From Stenopsyche tienmushanensis (lineage: Eukaryota > Arthropoda > Insecta > Trichoptera > Stenopsychidae), in assembly GCA_008973525.1 (NCBI GenBank), contig WACJ01000071.1, forward strand, positions 1,116,001 to 1,180,000: a stretch of DNA of 64,000 nt. Direction: 5' to 3'. The notes beneath the pieces are model-generated. The model saw only the letters and a list, made by a program, of their open reading frames with translations, did no database searches and was not told where the DNA came from. Each line of letters begins with the position of its first letter. Within the stretch, counting starts at the first letter, position 1. A program made the position numbers and the translations under genes. Shown here piece by piece: positions 27,845 through 40,450 of this stretch.

Positions 27845-27999
27845 TATTATTTATGTAAATCAATAATCTCAATGATTAGCGAAATTTTATTCAATCGAGT
27901 ACATTAAGACGCTGTAAATATGCATTTTTAATTTGATCATGGATTGCCAAAAAACTGTAATTTTATTTAAGATTAAATTTTATTTGTATAACTGTATAT

Positions 28000-28560
28000 T
28001 AAGACCTAATTACCATTAAATAATGTTTGCAATGTATTAAGAGCCGTTTTATTTTTGGTACCGTTACGAAGCAGGCAAATAAATATTTAGCAAATTCAGC
28101 AAATGCGATAAATCGGAGAAGTTTATTAACGCAAACATCGGCGGAATATATTTTTATCTTGCAGAATGGACTTTCATGGATATTTTTACAAACCCTAAAA
28201 GCTTGAAAATTAATACCTCCGTTGAAAAGGCTCGCCATCAAAACACATAATTCAATGGCAATTTATTCACAATGAACTTACCAAAGAACCTTTCGCGAAT
28301 GGCGACGGATAATATCCATTAAAAATTTAAATCCATCTGCATTTTTTATCGCCGCATCACAATGACCACCTTTAACAAGTCTGCATACAAACTTCAATCC
28401 GCGGTAATAAATTGCTACTTTTGCATTGTAAGAAATGTTATTAGTACAACAATGACTCGATAGATAAATCATATCTGAATGGGCATGCAAATTGGACTTT
28501 TTATCTGCTCATTATTTTTTGCGAGACGCACAGTTTTGAATGCGCTGTGTGATTTATACG
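28000..28560. promoter_or_regulatory. Candidate regulatory island
   Basis: Non-repetitive, moderately GC-rich block with TTAACGCAAACATCGGCGGA, GGCGACGGATAATATCC and ATGCAAATTG words (octamer-like and GATA-like). Open frames on both strands are short and unrelated to known proteins. Bounded by mariner copy B on one side and piggyBac-like ends on the other. Confidence 0.25.
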
Positions 28561-28977
28561 ATGCTAATCTGCATTTTTTGCACCTAAACGAACTAGTCAA
28601 AATACCGGATACAAATTGGTTTATGTGTAATTATACGAGCCAATTATTATGTAACGTGAGATAATAAAACATAAAAAATATTTAATCACTTTCAAAGCCA
28701 TGCAGCCTTGAGATGTCTGTTATTTCTGACATTTATGATGCTTATTGATGGAACTTGTTAAACCGGACTGAAGAAGAAGACCGAATCTTTTACCGTGATG
28801 ACGGTCAGGGTTAATGCGCGTTACGTAAACGTGGAAGTGTGATAATTAAGTCGCCGGATCATCGATGAGCTATACAAACTTGACCTGAAATCATCGATTG
28901 TTTGGACGTTTGAGGGATTCTCAAAAAGTTTTTATTGATAATAAATATAATTTTATATTGCAAGTCGTTTATTCTCA

Positions 28978-29160
28978 TTAACACATTCACGTCGGGTTAC
29001 GCATATGTGCGTCTTTCGGCTACTATCAATAGACACGAGAAATACACCTGTGTATCTTTAGGCATGTGATTCTTTGGCTTTAACCCCTAAGTGGATATGA
29101 CGTATATATCCGTCAAGACCAAAGTCCATACAAAGTGGGTATGACGGATATATCCGCATT
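28978..29160. repeat. Two TTAA-anchored piggyBac-like end sequences
   Basis: TTAACACATTCACG at 28978 is followed by the near-palindrome ACGCATATGTGCGT (28999-29012). TTAACCCCTAAGTGG at 29080 is followed by two copies of a GACG-ATATATCCG near-palindrome (about 29099-29114 and 29142-29157). TTAA plus a subterminal palindrome is the same layout as the piggyBac-like element at 13.9 kb. No coding sequence is present. These are probably MITE fragments. Confidence 0.45.
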
Positions 29161-30827
29161 GTGATATAATTAAATATTACAATAATAATATCCGCATTGT
29201 AATAAAATTGAATACTAGAAAATTTTCCACAAATCAGTTCCATGATATTTAAATTAAAAATTATTAAAAACATCCGCTTACAATTTGATATTTAAATTTA
29301 TGATAATGCATATTTGAATATAATAAACATTATTGGAACCTGAATAAAAAATAATATCTTGATAATAATTATGCGAAAAACTCAAACATTACTTATAAGT
29401 ACAACATTTTTTTACGTTGCAGAATATACGTAAAATCTACGTAAAAATAAAAAAATTAAGTTATTTATACCATTTTCATATGAAAAATTATACAATGAAG
29501 CATAATGATAGACTCAATTTGATGGAATGAATAGGAAAAGGCTTTTGCCCAATTCAATATCATCAGCCGTCGTACATCTAACAATGGATAAATCACACCT
29601 ATAATGAAATCGTATGTACCTTATTGATATCCATCCTTAACCAATGTTGATTGGATACTTATAATAGATCGTTCATTTGCTAGGATTTCTGGCCGTCGAA
29701 GTTTTCTTCGTTCAATTCGTTCCTGAACAAAACCTTCCATTAGATTTTCTTAATAGGCGAAGAATTTTTTCGATAGAACAGTTCAATTCATCATTCATCT
29801 GGTGGTTAAGTATTATCTTTTTATCGTTATGGGGTGTGCAGTGGACTAAGTTCAAAAGTTGGTAATCAGAACAACTAATCACCCCTTTTCTTCTTCCCTT
29901 GCACATACTTATACCATTAATTTGGGGAATATGATAACCCCAAATTAAATTGGTGTTCATTCTGGAAAATATATTGTTTCTTGAATTATTTTATTGATAA
30001 CCATTTCATTTAAATTAATACAACACTATATTTCTTCTTTACAAATAAAATGTTAAAGTTATCCTCTTTTTAATTCTTCTGTGTTCCTTACTGTCCTCTG
30101 CAAATGAATTTGAATTTGAATGAATTTTCCAATTCATCAAGACCACGCGTTTATCTATGATAATATGATATGATATGGTAAGAACTACGCTTCATCATTT
30201 TGAATCCCCTTATTATAAAAATTATATGGTTTCAGCTGAAAATATGAATCCAAATGATGAATGAATTTCTCTACGTTTTTATTTTTTGTCTTTTAATTAA
30301 TGTTCTTAAGATTTAAATAAAAAGGTGTTAAATCTATCGACTATGGAGGATGATGTGGAACTTATTGTTTAGTTTGATATTGAAGATAAGAGTTTTGTGA
30401 TAGTTATTCCATTGATTGATGAAGATCTGATTCAATTAAAGATCACAGCATATCTTAAGGATCATTGATTTAATTGAGGGTGTTTATAGCCTTGATTGTG
30501 TTCAAGTCTTGTATTAAAATATCATTATACAATGTTGAATATGTTCTTTGTTGGTTTCAGGCTTGGTAATGGAATAAAATTTATGACCCAAGAAATTAAA
30601 GCGGATGAACCATACAAATAAGATTAAAAAAATACAAAAATGTTTCCTTTGTCGTATTTGGATATTAACTGAACTTAAATGAGAGTATGCGATGCAATGA
30701 ATTTCTTTCGAGATGACCTAATATAATTACATAATGTTTACATAGGTTTTTTTCCATTTTATCGGGCAAATGGTTTTGTCCATGATTACAAAATAAATTT
30801 ATATTAGAGAAATTGAAAAATAAATTA

Positions 30828-31500
30828 CAGTGTACTCTCGATTATCCAAGTGCGGATAATCCGGTTTGCGGATTCGAACGTGGAGAAAGATTCTTCCTGG
30901 CATGAAAACGATTAATGCATTCAGAAGAGAATAAAGCAAATGATATATCTGAAATATGTAGATTATTGGAAAATTTTAAATGTTTTAAAAACGTGAATAG
31001 AGAAAATATAGAAGAATAACTCGATCGTGATTTAAATGATTCAGATTTCATACGCATGGACGATGCAGATATTGTTTCTCAAGAGGAAGAAATTAAGAGA
31101 GATACTACAAGTGGAAAAGATACCAATGATTATATTAGTCATAAAACAGCGCTAAATTATGTTGAAACGTTTCTAGATTAAGCTGAAAAAAGAGGTTTTG
31201 AATATAATGATGTAATTACTTTAAGAAAAATTCGACGTGATATTAGAAATTTGTTTAAAAAATGTCAAAAACTAACAAAGATTAGAGTTTTTTTTAATTT
31301 ATATTATTTATATTTTGGTAATGCTTAGTAATAACTATTAACGGCCACATATCTGTTTAGCTATGAGCGGTTTTCTTAATAAATAATAAATATTATGTAG
31401 TAGTAAATATGATATTACATTTGAAAGCACGTAGAAATTTGATGATTTAGAATATCCGTGTTTTCCAGTTATCCGTTTTAAATCGAAGAACTCTCAGATT
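30828..31500 (+). mobile_element. Tigger/pogo-type element, copy 1, transposase C-terminal part only
   Basis: It begins after TA with CAGTGTACTCTCGATTATCC. Plus-strand translation gives ILENFKCFKNVNRENIEEW (with one stop), LDRDLNDSDF, an acidic stretch, then ALNYVETFLD and FEYNDVITLRKIRRDIRNLF. This is the arrangement of the C-terminal tail of Tigger/Jerky-type transposases. The HTH, CENP-B and DDE regions are gone. The 3' end (about 31490) is degenerate, with only AACTCTCAG left of the terminal repeat. Confidence 0.78.
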
Positions 31501-32101
31501 TTGATAACAAATACATACACAGCTCTTACTTTTCTATCACCCTCTCTATAATGTACTATATGATCTGTCCATAATATCTTACTCTTATCATTGATTAAAT
31601 TTAGATCACAAATTATTTGAACTTCACGGACTAGAACACTAAACCACTTAAAACATATTGATATGGTGAACAGCATTGACATTTGGATGTGACATATTAT
31701 AAATTATAGACGATTAACAAAGAACAGAAAATTAATGCGTGCAATCATTATTATTAGGACAGAATATCCATCCATTTCTTTATTAAATTGTAATTGGCAA
31801 AGTGAAGTAGATGCTTTATGATAATGTCAAATGTAAAAAAATACTAGCTGTCTCCCTGTAAGATATACCCATTTCAACCCTTAAGCCCAGCTTGACCCTG
31901 TGAAATGCTATTTTGTATGCTTTGTAAGGCATGCTAGAAACCATCCATGTTGAATTATTCAAACCAAATGATGCAATCATGGTAGAAGAATTGAAATCAA
32001 ATAGAAAATTAGACACGCGCGCATCCAAATTTTGTACAAAACGCTTCATATAGTTTATATAAGTTCATATTATATATTCAATGATAAACGTATGTTTAGT
32101 A

Positions 32102-33213
32102 CAGTGTACTCTCGATTATCTGGGTGCGAATTATCCGGTGTGCAGATTAACTTTTGCTGGTTGGCAAAGCAAATAAACCTCGATCTTTTAAGGAAACTTC
32201 AATGAAAAATCTTTCTGTTGGTTATTATAGCCAGAAAGGGACATGAATGGACAGGGAGATTTTTGAAGATTGGTTAAAAAATAAATGGGTTCCAAAGGTG
32301 TAAGATTTAAAAAAAATAAGGGATTGCTACAGAAAGCAGTATTATTATGCCCATTCTCATCCGAATTAAAGCATATTGAAAACAAGCGATGGACTTATAG
32401 TTGCCAAATTTTAATCCCGTGGATAAAGGCACTATAGCATAGATGTAACGTCTTTATCATCATGGTCTTCTTAAAACTCTGCTGAGGAAGATGAAAACTA
32501 GATCGTTTTCTGGGGAAAATATACGATATTCGATGCTATATACAGAATAACACAATCTTGGTCAAAAGTAAAGCCAAAAAGACTTGTTCAATCATGGAAA
32601 AAAAATCTTAGAAACACATTAATGCATTCTGAAGAGAATGAAATGATATAACTGAAATATATAGATTATTGGAGAATTTAAAATGTTTTGAAAATATAGA
32701 TAGGAAAAACATCGAGGAGTGGCTCGATCATGATTTAAATGATCCAGGTTTTGAATGTATGAATGGTCCAGATATCAAGAAAATGAGAGTGACATTACAA
32801 GTGGAAAATATAACAATTATTACATTAGCAATAAAAGGGTATTGAATTGTATTGAAACATTGCTAAATTACACTGAAATTATGAAGATTTGAACATAATG
32901 CTATAATAACTTTAAGAAAAAATCTAAATGATAACAGAAATTTGTTTAAAATATCTCAAAAACAAAGAAAAAATACAGATTTTTAAATATACTCGTATAT
33001 ATTGATTTTATATTTTGGTAATGCTTAGTACTAACTATTAACGGCCTTTTGTCTGCTTTAATATGAGCGTTTTTCTTAATAAATAATTTATATTGCAAAT
33101 ATGATATTATATTCGAAACGAAGTTGAAATTTGATGATTTTGATTATCCGTGTTTTCCAGTTATCCATGTCCGTTCTCCCTCAGCATTAGCCCGGATAAT
33201 TGAGAGTCTATTG
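32102..33213 (+). mobile_element. Tigger/pogo-type element, copy 2, with both inverted repeats
   Basis: TA-flanked. The left end is CAGTGTACTCTCGATTATC (32102) and the right end, reverse-complemented, is CAATAGACTCTCAATTATCC (33213). At 1112 bp it retains part of the DDE region: IFEDWLKNKWVPKV near 32250, SILKTSDGLIVAKF near 32365 and SWSKVKPK near 32560. A tail matching copy 1 follows (RLLENLKCFENIDRKNIEEW). Frameshifts and stops throughout inactivate it. The third-Asp block (normally PNTTALIQPMD) is mutated to something like PVDKGT. Confidence 0.85.
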
Positions 33214-33239
33214 TATTTCTCAAAAGCTGTTGTTTTGTA

Positions 33240-34150
33240 CTATACGTGTCATTTACATAGTACACGCGTACGTGTCGTTATCGACCACTTTTTTAGGTGT
33301 CAACACAATTTATCACGAAAGCAGGTAAAAGGTTCTTTAATACGTGAGATATTTGGACATCGCCACATTTTATGTTTACTTTGCAGAACCTCAATTGAGA
33401 AACTTTGTTCGAATGTTTTACTTTTATCAGGTGATGTTACACGAGCGACCCAAACGGCGGTGATATAAAACGAACTCCACTTTTTCCACTTTTTTTTTCG
33501 AAACGAGTTTTCGGTGGGGTACATTGTAGTGCACGTGAAAAAGTGAACAAAGAAGGGTAGAAGACTTGTTCGGTTATCGCAGGCCGAGGCAGTTTAATTG
33601 ATTTATATGCAAATTTCTTGCGTGTATTATTTAAATGGAGTGAACGTTTAGCGGTTTCAATTCAACTCCGAAAACAAAAGTTTCGTCCGTAAATTCCAAA
33701 ACGTAAAAGTGAAATTGTGGTAATTACCATAAATCCCCTGCTCTTCGAATCAAACAACAATAAATTTGAAAACTTTACAATAGCTATCCACCCATTAAAA
33801 TTTATCTACTAAAAATAATGTCTGTGTTTGTTCACAAGCTCCTCAGCTCGGCCGAATAGCGACAATGATTTACACGCGGGACCCAAACTCAAAATCGAGC
33901 TGCTGATGCCCAAATAAAAAGATCGATTATATTTTATAAGCCATGCCGTTGCTTTATAATTTGACCATAAATTGTGTTTAAAATGTAAAATATTAACGCT
34001 TGAACACAACCAAGAACCGGGAGCTAATAATTGAATGGCGCTTTAAGAGGGACGATCGAATATGAACAAGAGTGCTTACATTAAGCTTAATTCAATCCGG
34101 ATATTAAAAAACACTTTACAGTCCGGGTGATTTCGCAAGAAATTCACGAA
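33240..34150. promoter_or_regulatory. Candidate regulatory island after the Tigger copies
   Basis: Begins about 30 bp beyond Tigger copy 2. Words such as TACACGCGTACGTGTCG (near-palindromic), TTTATATGCAAATTTC (octamer core ATGCAAAT) and ACACGCGGGACCC occur in a block that is not repetitive and not coding. Island status is judged from composition only. Confidence 0.25.
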
Positions 34151-34259
34151 ACTTTACTTCTTTCGTAAAATTGATATGATTCTTAAACTGGCTTGGATTG
34201 AAACGAAATTTTAGTGGCACCTACAAAAGAGTTTACTACATTGATATATCTAACCATAA

Positions 34260-34320
34260 CAGTGGTTTTCAATCTGTGGTGCGCATACCAACGTGATAAA
34301 ATGCAAATTCAAATACACGA
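34260..34320 (+). repeat. hAT-like terminus
   Basis: CAGTGGTTTTCAATCTGTGG followed by TGCGCATACC is the classic hAT left end (CAGTGGTTCTCAACCTGTGG type). No right end or transposase was found. Confidence 0.5.
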
Positions 34321-34573
34321 ACATAAGGACAACATTGATCAGTTCTTCGTTCTATATAAAAATTATATTTGAATTGTATATTTAAACGTATTCTATGACG
34401 TATTTGTAATTTGCTATATTTTACCAACGAATGACATTTACATTTACATTACACCGGATAGGAAGCTCCTTGATCCTGTCAATATTTTTATAAAATACTT
34501 TTAAAATGTAACTTTATAGTTGTACAATATCTGCGAGTGTTGCAATTCATCATCGCTCTGTCAAATTTCAACA

Positions 34574-34593
34574 CAGTACACCCGCGATAATCC
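34574..34593 (+). repeat. Solitary Tigger-like terminal repeat
   Basis: CAGTACACCCGCGATAATCC resembles the termini of the two Tigger copies (CAGTGTACTCTCGATTATCC). A perfect palindrome with 12-bp arms, AAAGCAAATATT and its complement, lies at 34640-34666, as in many MITEs. I did not find the matching right end. Confidence 0.45.
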
Positions 34594-36546
34594 AAAAAAT
34601 GTTTTGCAAAACAATAAAGCAAATTCACTCTTACATTTTAAAGCAAATATTATAAATATTTGCTTTATTTTTAAATTTTAACAAAGTATAGTCCCTTAAT
34701 ATAATATAAGCAGAATAATAGCTAAAATACGATAAATTTGATAACACTTGATCTGGCGTGTTTCTGTGTATTAACCCAATAAGTAACTCTACAAAATGTA
34801 GAATTTGTGTAAAAAAATCTAAAACATCATAAATATTTAACAAACTAACATTAAAACGAGATTTGGAATGTAGTATTTTCTGGTTTGTTTTAAAACGGTT
34901 AAAATCGTAAAACTAATGAAAATCAAAATATGGCTCGCGTAACAATAGAAAAATATAAATGTGCATAGATTAATTGAATGTAAATACGTGTAACACATCA
35001 CTCAATAAATGCGTAGGATATAATTCGTCTTAAGACAAGAAAAAGTTGATCATTAAAATATTGTTTTCAGAAAGATTGAGGTTTCTGCTATAAACACTTA
35101 TATTTTTCTGTCAGTGAACATTCATTTACAATAATAAATGATACACTTACAACAGCAAATGCATTAATATTGCATGATTCAAGATACTAACTGTAAATCG
35201 ACCCATTTTTTTGCTTGTATACTTTACGGTTAAATGTCCAAGTGCATACTAAAATATGAATCATCTTGCATTAAGCTTCTTTAGTATTTATTATTGACAA
35301 TTTAATAAATATAACCAATAATAGCCAATAATGTCATGACATAATTCTGTATGATCGTGAGCATATGATAACGGTAAACATAATTTGCATACTACCATTT
35401 CATTCATCATATTTCAACTCAACAATCGGTGAAAAATCGAATATTTACATTCATGTAATTCAATTTTAAATATGTAAGCTTCCATATGATCGTAGTGCTT
35501 CTTGCAACAAGAAAAAACGTTTAGTTATCAATTTTAAATGATTTCCAAAACATAATCGTAAATAATTTGCTAGAGATGATGATAAAATGAGTATCTTTCC
35601 GTGTTATACCATGAAGTTATAGAGTCCTTATGGCAGATATCAATGCATGTACCACGATGAATATTCAAATTTGAAAATGCATTATTCAGCAGCAATGATC
35701 AGAATGCTTGGTGAATGATAGTGCAATTAATTTTATTAGATCAACATCAAAAATATATTTCTGCACATTCACTCGATTATTGCAATAATCACCGGATGGC
35801 ATGTGACATATGGTACGATGCGATATTATATCGAATGAATCGACAGTTCTATCACTTTGCCAATATTTCAGAATTAACCCTATTGCTTCTTAAAAAAATA
35901 ATTAAGTCAATTTTTTAAGATTGAAATATTAAAGGTAATATTTATCCTCAAAGTTAATGTTGAAACTCGTCTACAATGGAACAAGGTAATCCCGAAGATT
36001 TATTAATTATGAGATCATGCTAAAAAGGCTGTGGAAAAGTATTTAAGACCGAGCTCGGAGGGTTTGTCTCATCCTCTTTCATCCTATCAGATTATTATTT
36101 ATTCCGCTCTGTACACATTATTAATGAAGACAAATCATTAACAAATGTGAACCACAAAAGCCTTACTCATGAAAATAGCCCTAGAGTATTTTTTGTGAAT
36201 AATTCTGCCTTGCGCTGCTGCGTTAAATATTAAATTTCCCCCCCATTACGTTTTATCATATCATCGATACAATACAGAATAACAACAAAAATCAGATTAA
36301 ATGATAAGCTTCGGTGCATTGTAATTGATTTAGACGTCCGAAATTATTTTTGTCCCATTTATTCGTGTATGAATAAAGTTATTTCATAGGCTTTGTCGTA
36401 TTTTTGTGATATTCAGGGTTGTCACGTTAATGATTTATGACAATGTATTAGATGTATCGAGATACAAAGCATTTTTAATGCGTGTATTATCATTTTTGAA
36501 TAAAAAAAAAATATTAGCACTGATAAGAATATCAAGGTAATCATTA

Positions 36547-36900
36547 TCAGGTCAGTCCAAAATTTCGTGCGCAGTTTTGGGAAAATTTTTAAATAGTGTA
36601 AATAAAACACAATTTAACATTTTAATCAATGATTCATTTTTCTCCACCATCTACAATTTCTCACCATCTCACAGGCAGCTTTGTAGGTAGACACTGATTT
36701 TGAGTCAAAAAAAACTTGAAAGTTCATTTGGTACATCCTATTTAGAGCTTAACTTTTTCCTTAGAAAAAAGGGTAAGGCATAAAATAAATAAAAATCACT
36801 TGGGGCAATATCCGGAAAATAAGCAGAATGTGGTTAAAGCTCCCAATTAAATTCACTATGTATTGTGGCTTAAGAGGGGCAATCCCTTTAGACGCTCGAA
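36547..36900 (-). pseudogene. Mariner 3'-end fragment, copy C
   Basis: The terminal repeat begins TCAGGTCAGTCCAAAA right after a TA at 36545-36546. Reading the minus strand gives EFNWEL, then HSAYFPDIAPSDFYLF (the third catalytic Asp block), a degenerate DVPNELSSFF, LP-RW, EIVDGGEK, and IID followed by a stop at 36622. It is closely related to the plus-strand copy near 11 kb (shared sequence TTCGTGCGCA-TTTTGGGAA and onward). Several stops inactivate it, and the N-terminal two thirds are missing. Confidence 0.85.
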
Positions 36901-37418
36901 TATGAGTTATTTTTCATAATTTTTTTAATGGTGATAAAATAATCGTATCATTTTAAATTTTTGACATTATTTTACTACAACCTTAAAGTTCTAATTTATT
37001 CAATTTTTTTAAAAAACAAAAACAAAATGGCGGAGTTATAAGATATTCCATTAGGTGCCTTTTCTCCTGATATCAAACGTCTCGCCACTTGTCGAAGGTT
37101 TCCTATTGAACTGAAACCGAAAATAGAAATATTTTTTGGATTTTTAATATGTGTAGGCAGTCAACTAAGCTATAAAAATTTAAAAAAGTATGAAATTAAA
37201 AATTTAGTAGTTAGTACCCCAGAAAAATAATTTATTTACACGATAACCTTAAAACTTTAGCTTTGTTAACTATATAATATTATAGTGAGAAACATCCCAA
37301 AATGTCAGTCAGATCGATCAACAACTTCTTAAGCTACGACTGGCGAACATTTTGAAAATGCAGCTTCGAGATAATCTCGTTTGAAGATTCAATACGATAA
37401 AACTATCAATTTTTGTGA

Positions 37419-38056
37419 CTTACCGATCAATCAATGATTCCAGGCGCATATAATAGATCTTCAGCTTTCTCAAAAAGTCGATTATCTTCGAGTAGCTGTT
37501 TTTTTCGGGCTATGCGAGCTAATTTTGTGTAGAAAGACTCTTACGATTCTACATCGCTACCCGCGCTTAATCGGTATTTTCAGCAAAAACTTTATAGTAG
37601 TTGCCAATAATTATATTTAATGTATTCATCATCTTCAAAATGAAGCTTTAGTCGTTATTAAATATCCCAGCAGCAATGTATGTTGATATTTCAATGATTT
37701 TTACACCAGAATGCAGGTGATTTGAAGCCAGTCACCAAACTGTCGAGCTAAATGTCGAGTATGGCCACCCAAGCATCTTTAAAGTAATTCATCCCTGGAC
37801 GAATCTTTATAAACTAGTAAAAGATGCTGTTTTATCTCTTGGTGAAGAAATGGAGTCAGGTCTTCAAGCTTTGGATATTTTTTAAAGCAATAGCTTTCTG
37901 CTATATGCACCAGCTTTTGATTCCAATTGGGTTCCCAAGATAACGTATTTTTTTTCAGAAATTCCTCGAATTTTTCTGCCTTTCGTTCCTTTATAAAGAT
38001 ATTTTGACATTTTTGCTTCGAAAATTCAACCACACGCGACAAACTATCGAGCTAAA
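37419..38056 (-). pseudogene. Broken protein-coding relic of unknown family
   Basis: On the minus strand 38042-37779 is open for 87 codons with well-formed protein sequence (KERKAEKFEEFLKKN, LSWEPNWNQKLVHIAESYC, KYPKLEDLTPFLHQEIK). It continues after a stop as DAWVAILD, DSLVTGFKSPAFWC, DDEYIKYNYWQLL and, at about 37540-37440, ESFYTKLARIARKKQ and LLEDNRLFEKAEDLLYAPG. That is followed by a GTAAGT donor-like site at 37418. There is no ATG; the apparent start is TTG. Several stops separate the blocks. The long block is bracketed by near-identical 17-bp direct repeats CAAACT(G/A)TCGAGCTAAA at 37736-37752 and 38040-38056. I do not recognise the family. A retrocopy, captured host gene or transposon ORF is possible. 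Confidence 0.5.
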
Positions 38057-38164
38057 CCGTGACTTCGAGCAACTTCGAGCTGACTTCGAGCAACGTTAAT
38101 TTCCCATACCTACAGTTACAAATATATGATTGCAATATAACAATAATTTTGCGCTGTATATATG

Positions 38165-38380
38165 TATATATTTCTTATCCTCATCTATCTTGATAACAAG
38201 GAATTGCTTGTATTTATCAGCTGTTTGTTCTTTAGTGTTCTAACATCCATTCTATTAACTTTGCCAAAATTTGAATTCCTTTTGGTTATAGGTTCATTGG
38301 TTTTATATCCTGTTTTTTTATATTTTTGGAGGAGCTTTGACATCTGTTGGATTTTAATACCTCTTTGTAAATATAATTAA
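38165..38380 (-). pseudogene. Possible Tc1-like helix-turn-helix fragment
   Basis: Minus-strand frame without stops for about 65 codons: RGIKIQQMSKLLQKYKKTGY, then NRMDVRTLKNKQLI. This is reminiscent of the N-terminal double HTH of Tc1-type transposases (VSKVLKRYKETG ... DR-I-RTLKKN). The Gly-Arg-Pro-Arg hook is not preserved and no DDE domain follows. The hydrophobic plus-strand reading of the same DNA is its shadow. Confidence 0.3.
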
Positions 38381-38699
38381 TTCAAACACCTCTTTTATCA
38401 ATAAATAATAAAACGAAAATGATTGTGCAAAAAAACTTATTGACGGTAACATTTCAGAAAAAATTGCTTAATATTCGATTTCTTTAATATAAATTATTAT
38501 TGCTCTTTGTCTATCAAACTTATTTTGAACATCGTTTTTCCTTTATTCCATTACAACTGACATTTGACGTCCAACCATTATTTATTTTTGCGTACCTTTT
38601 TCTAACAAATATTTTTTGTAGGGACTTCTTCAATTGTTTATTGGCATGGGTCCACCCACGAGATTTAAGGAACTCTTATGACTTCTGAATTGACTTCGC

Positions 38700-40080
38700 T
38701 AACTTTGACCCAGTTAGTTCTACAAGATTTCTCAAATTGCTCTTTTGATAGCTGACATAATGTCAGATTATTCTATTTGCTGAATAAGTGATTCCAATTC
38801 ACAATTTTATACAACAAATATCATCAAAGTGTCCATGACGAAGGCAAAAAATATACACACAAATGAATTGTCATGCGAATCATTTTACTTTTTGCGTCAT
38901 GCAATAAAACTTTTTTTTGTATTAAATGACGCCATTTATTAAACTTAATTGGATTTTTTTTAAAATATCCAGAAGACAAAAGAGACAGGATTTCTATTAA
39001 GTGGTAATTTTTAAAAAGTCATTTAGATTCAAATTTACATATTAATTATGCTAATACATTTACGGACTCTAATGATAAAATCACATAATCAAAAATGTTC
39101 ATGGACATTATGCACAAATGATAAAATATTTAACTCAATAAAATATATGACCCGATCAGAGATATTATATTATTAGATATTATTTTAAAAATATCAAACG
39201 AGCTCTAAGAAATAAGATGAAAAGCATATGATGCAGATGGAACTAAAGCCTTAATGAGGTTTACCACTAGTCGTTTGCATAATTAAATGCAGAAGTAAAG
39301 TCGTAGAAAAAACATTTCTCATACGTTATATCTCAACAAAGACGTTTTTGAGGATTATCCACAGACTTTTCTCGTCGAGTATCTGACGCAAATTATATAT
39401 TATTTTTAATAAAAATACCTTACACCAGAGCTTTTCAAAGCGAAATTATACAACAATACAAACAAAATGTCTTTTATAAATATCATATCATGTTTAATTC
39501 TTATAGGAAACATTGAAAATATCTGAAGAGACAGTTTTAATGAAACCTTCGATCGAACGGATAATACTTATCATTCATGAATCGTAGAGAACGTGTAAAG
39601 GATATTAAAATACAAATTACAAAATCATGGTGATATTGATTAGATCTAATATAAATCGTGTCTTTTATCCGCAATCGTATCCTGGGTCTATATTAATATT
39701 TTGCACTTATAATACTAGACGTTATTACATATTTGCATTTATAATTTTGGCTACATTTGTGACAAATTCAGTTTGATTTGCCTTAATTTTAAACTCATCC
39801 TAAAGCATTACACTGCATACTTCTTTCACCCACGATTTGTTACACAATTCTAATTTAACATATTTAAAATGCATTATTCAAACGCTTTATTTTTAACATC
39901 CGATTTTTAAATCACTCTCAATATTCTGAAGGCATATAATCTAAAGTAGAAGTCGAAAAATTTATTCTTCCTATCAAATTTAAAACGAATCTCCACGAAG
40001 TGATTATAGTTATACGTTTTGCATAAATATTCATGCGCAATGTTGGATATGATGATGGAATGTTTGAGATTTTGCTGAAA
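38700..40080. other. AT-rich intergenic DNA, nothing recognised
   Basis: No exon, RNA gene or transposon end was seen. Confidence 0.45.
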
Positions 40081-40450
40081 CTTCACGACCGAGGAAATTA
40101 GTTATTAGCGTCTGAAAATCTCATTCCGCAAAGAAGATTACATCGTCGCTATTAGGATGCGAACTATTTTTCAAATAACACTTTTTTTACAGCTGAATCG
40201 CAGAAAGCCGAGTAGAAAAGTGTAATTTCGCGTCATAAAAATGCGATTTTATCTCCTCCCCGGGCGAACTTTAAATCGCAGCCATAGTAAAACTTGTCTA
40301 TTTACAAAATATAGTTTTATTGTTCCCATATTGTGGTGGAATTGCCTTCTTTTGCCTGGAAATGGAATGCTTACACTATTTTTTTATGATAAATCTATTA
40401 CGAAAGTTATGCAATTTAGAATGGCTGCGAAAAACGGATATCCACATTTA
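40080..40450. promoter_or_regulatory. Candidate regulatory island
   Basis: A GC-richer patch (GCAAAGAAGATTACATCGTC; CGCGTCATAAAAATGCG; TCTCCTCCCCGGGCG) with Hox-like TCATAAAAA. A plus-strand frame (40241-40462) is open without a recognisable domain. Regulatory role is a guess from composition. Confidence 0.2.

Noticed and set aside
30343..30470. Acidic reading MEDDVELIV-FDIEDKSFVIVIPL on the plus strand
   Set aside because: Contains an in-frame stop early, is short, and no family or flanking gene structure supports it.
33124..33468. 114-codon plus-strand open frame
   Set aside because: It starts inside the right end of Tigger copy 2 and runs into unrelated flank, so it cannot be one conserved protein.
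9852..34758. Identical 17-bp word TAACACTTGATCTGGCG at 9852-9868 and 34742-34758
   Set aside because: Flanks do not align, and a single 17-bp match is not far from chance expectation in 64 kb; too weak to call a repeat family.
38162..38688. Two hydrophobic plus-strand frames resembling membrane proteins
   Set aside because: Hydrophobic Phe/Leu/Ile-rich readings are what T-rich DNA gives. The minus strand of the first reads more like a transposase HTH.
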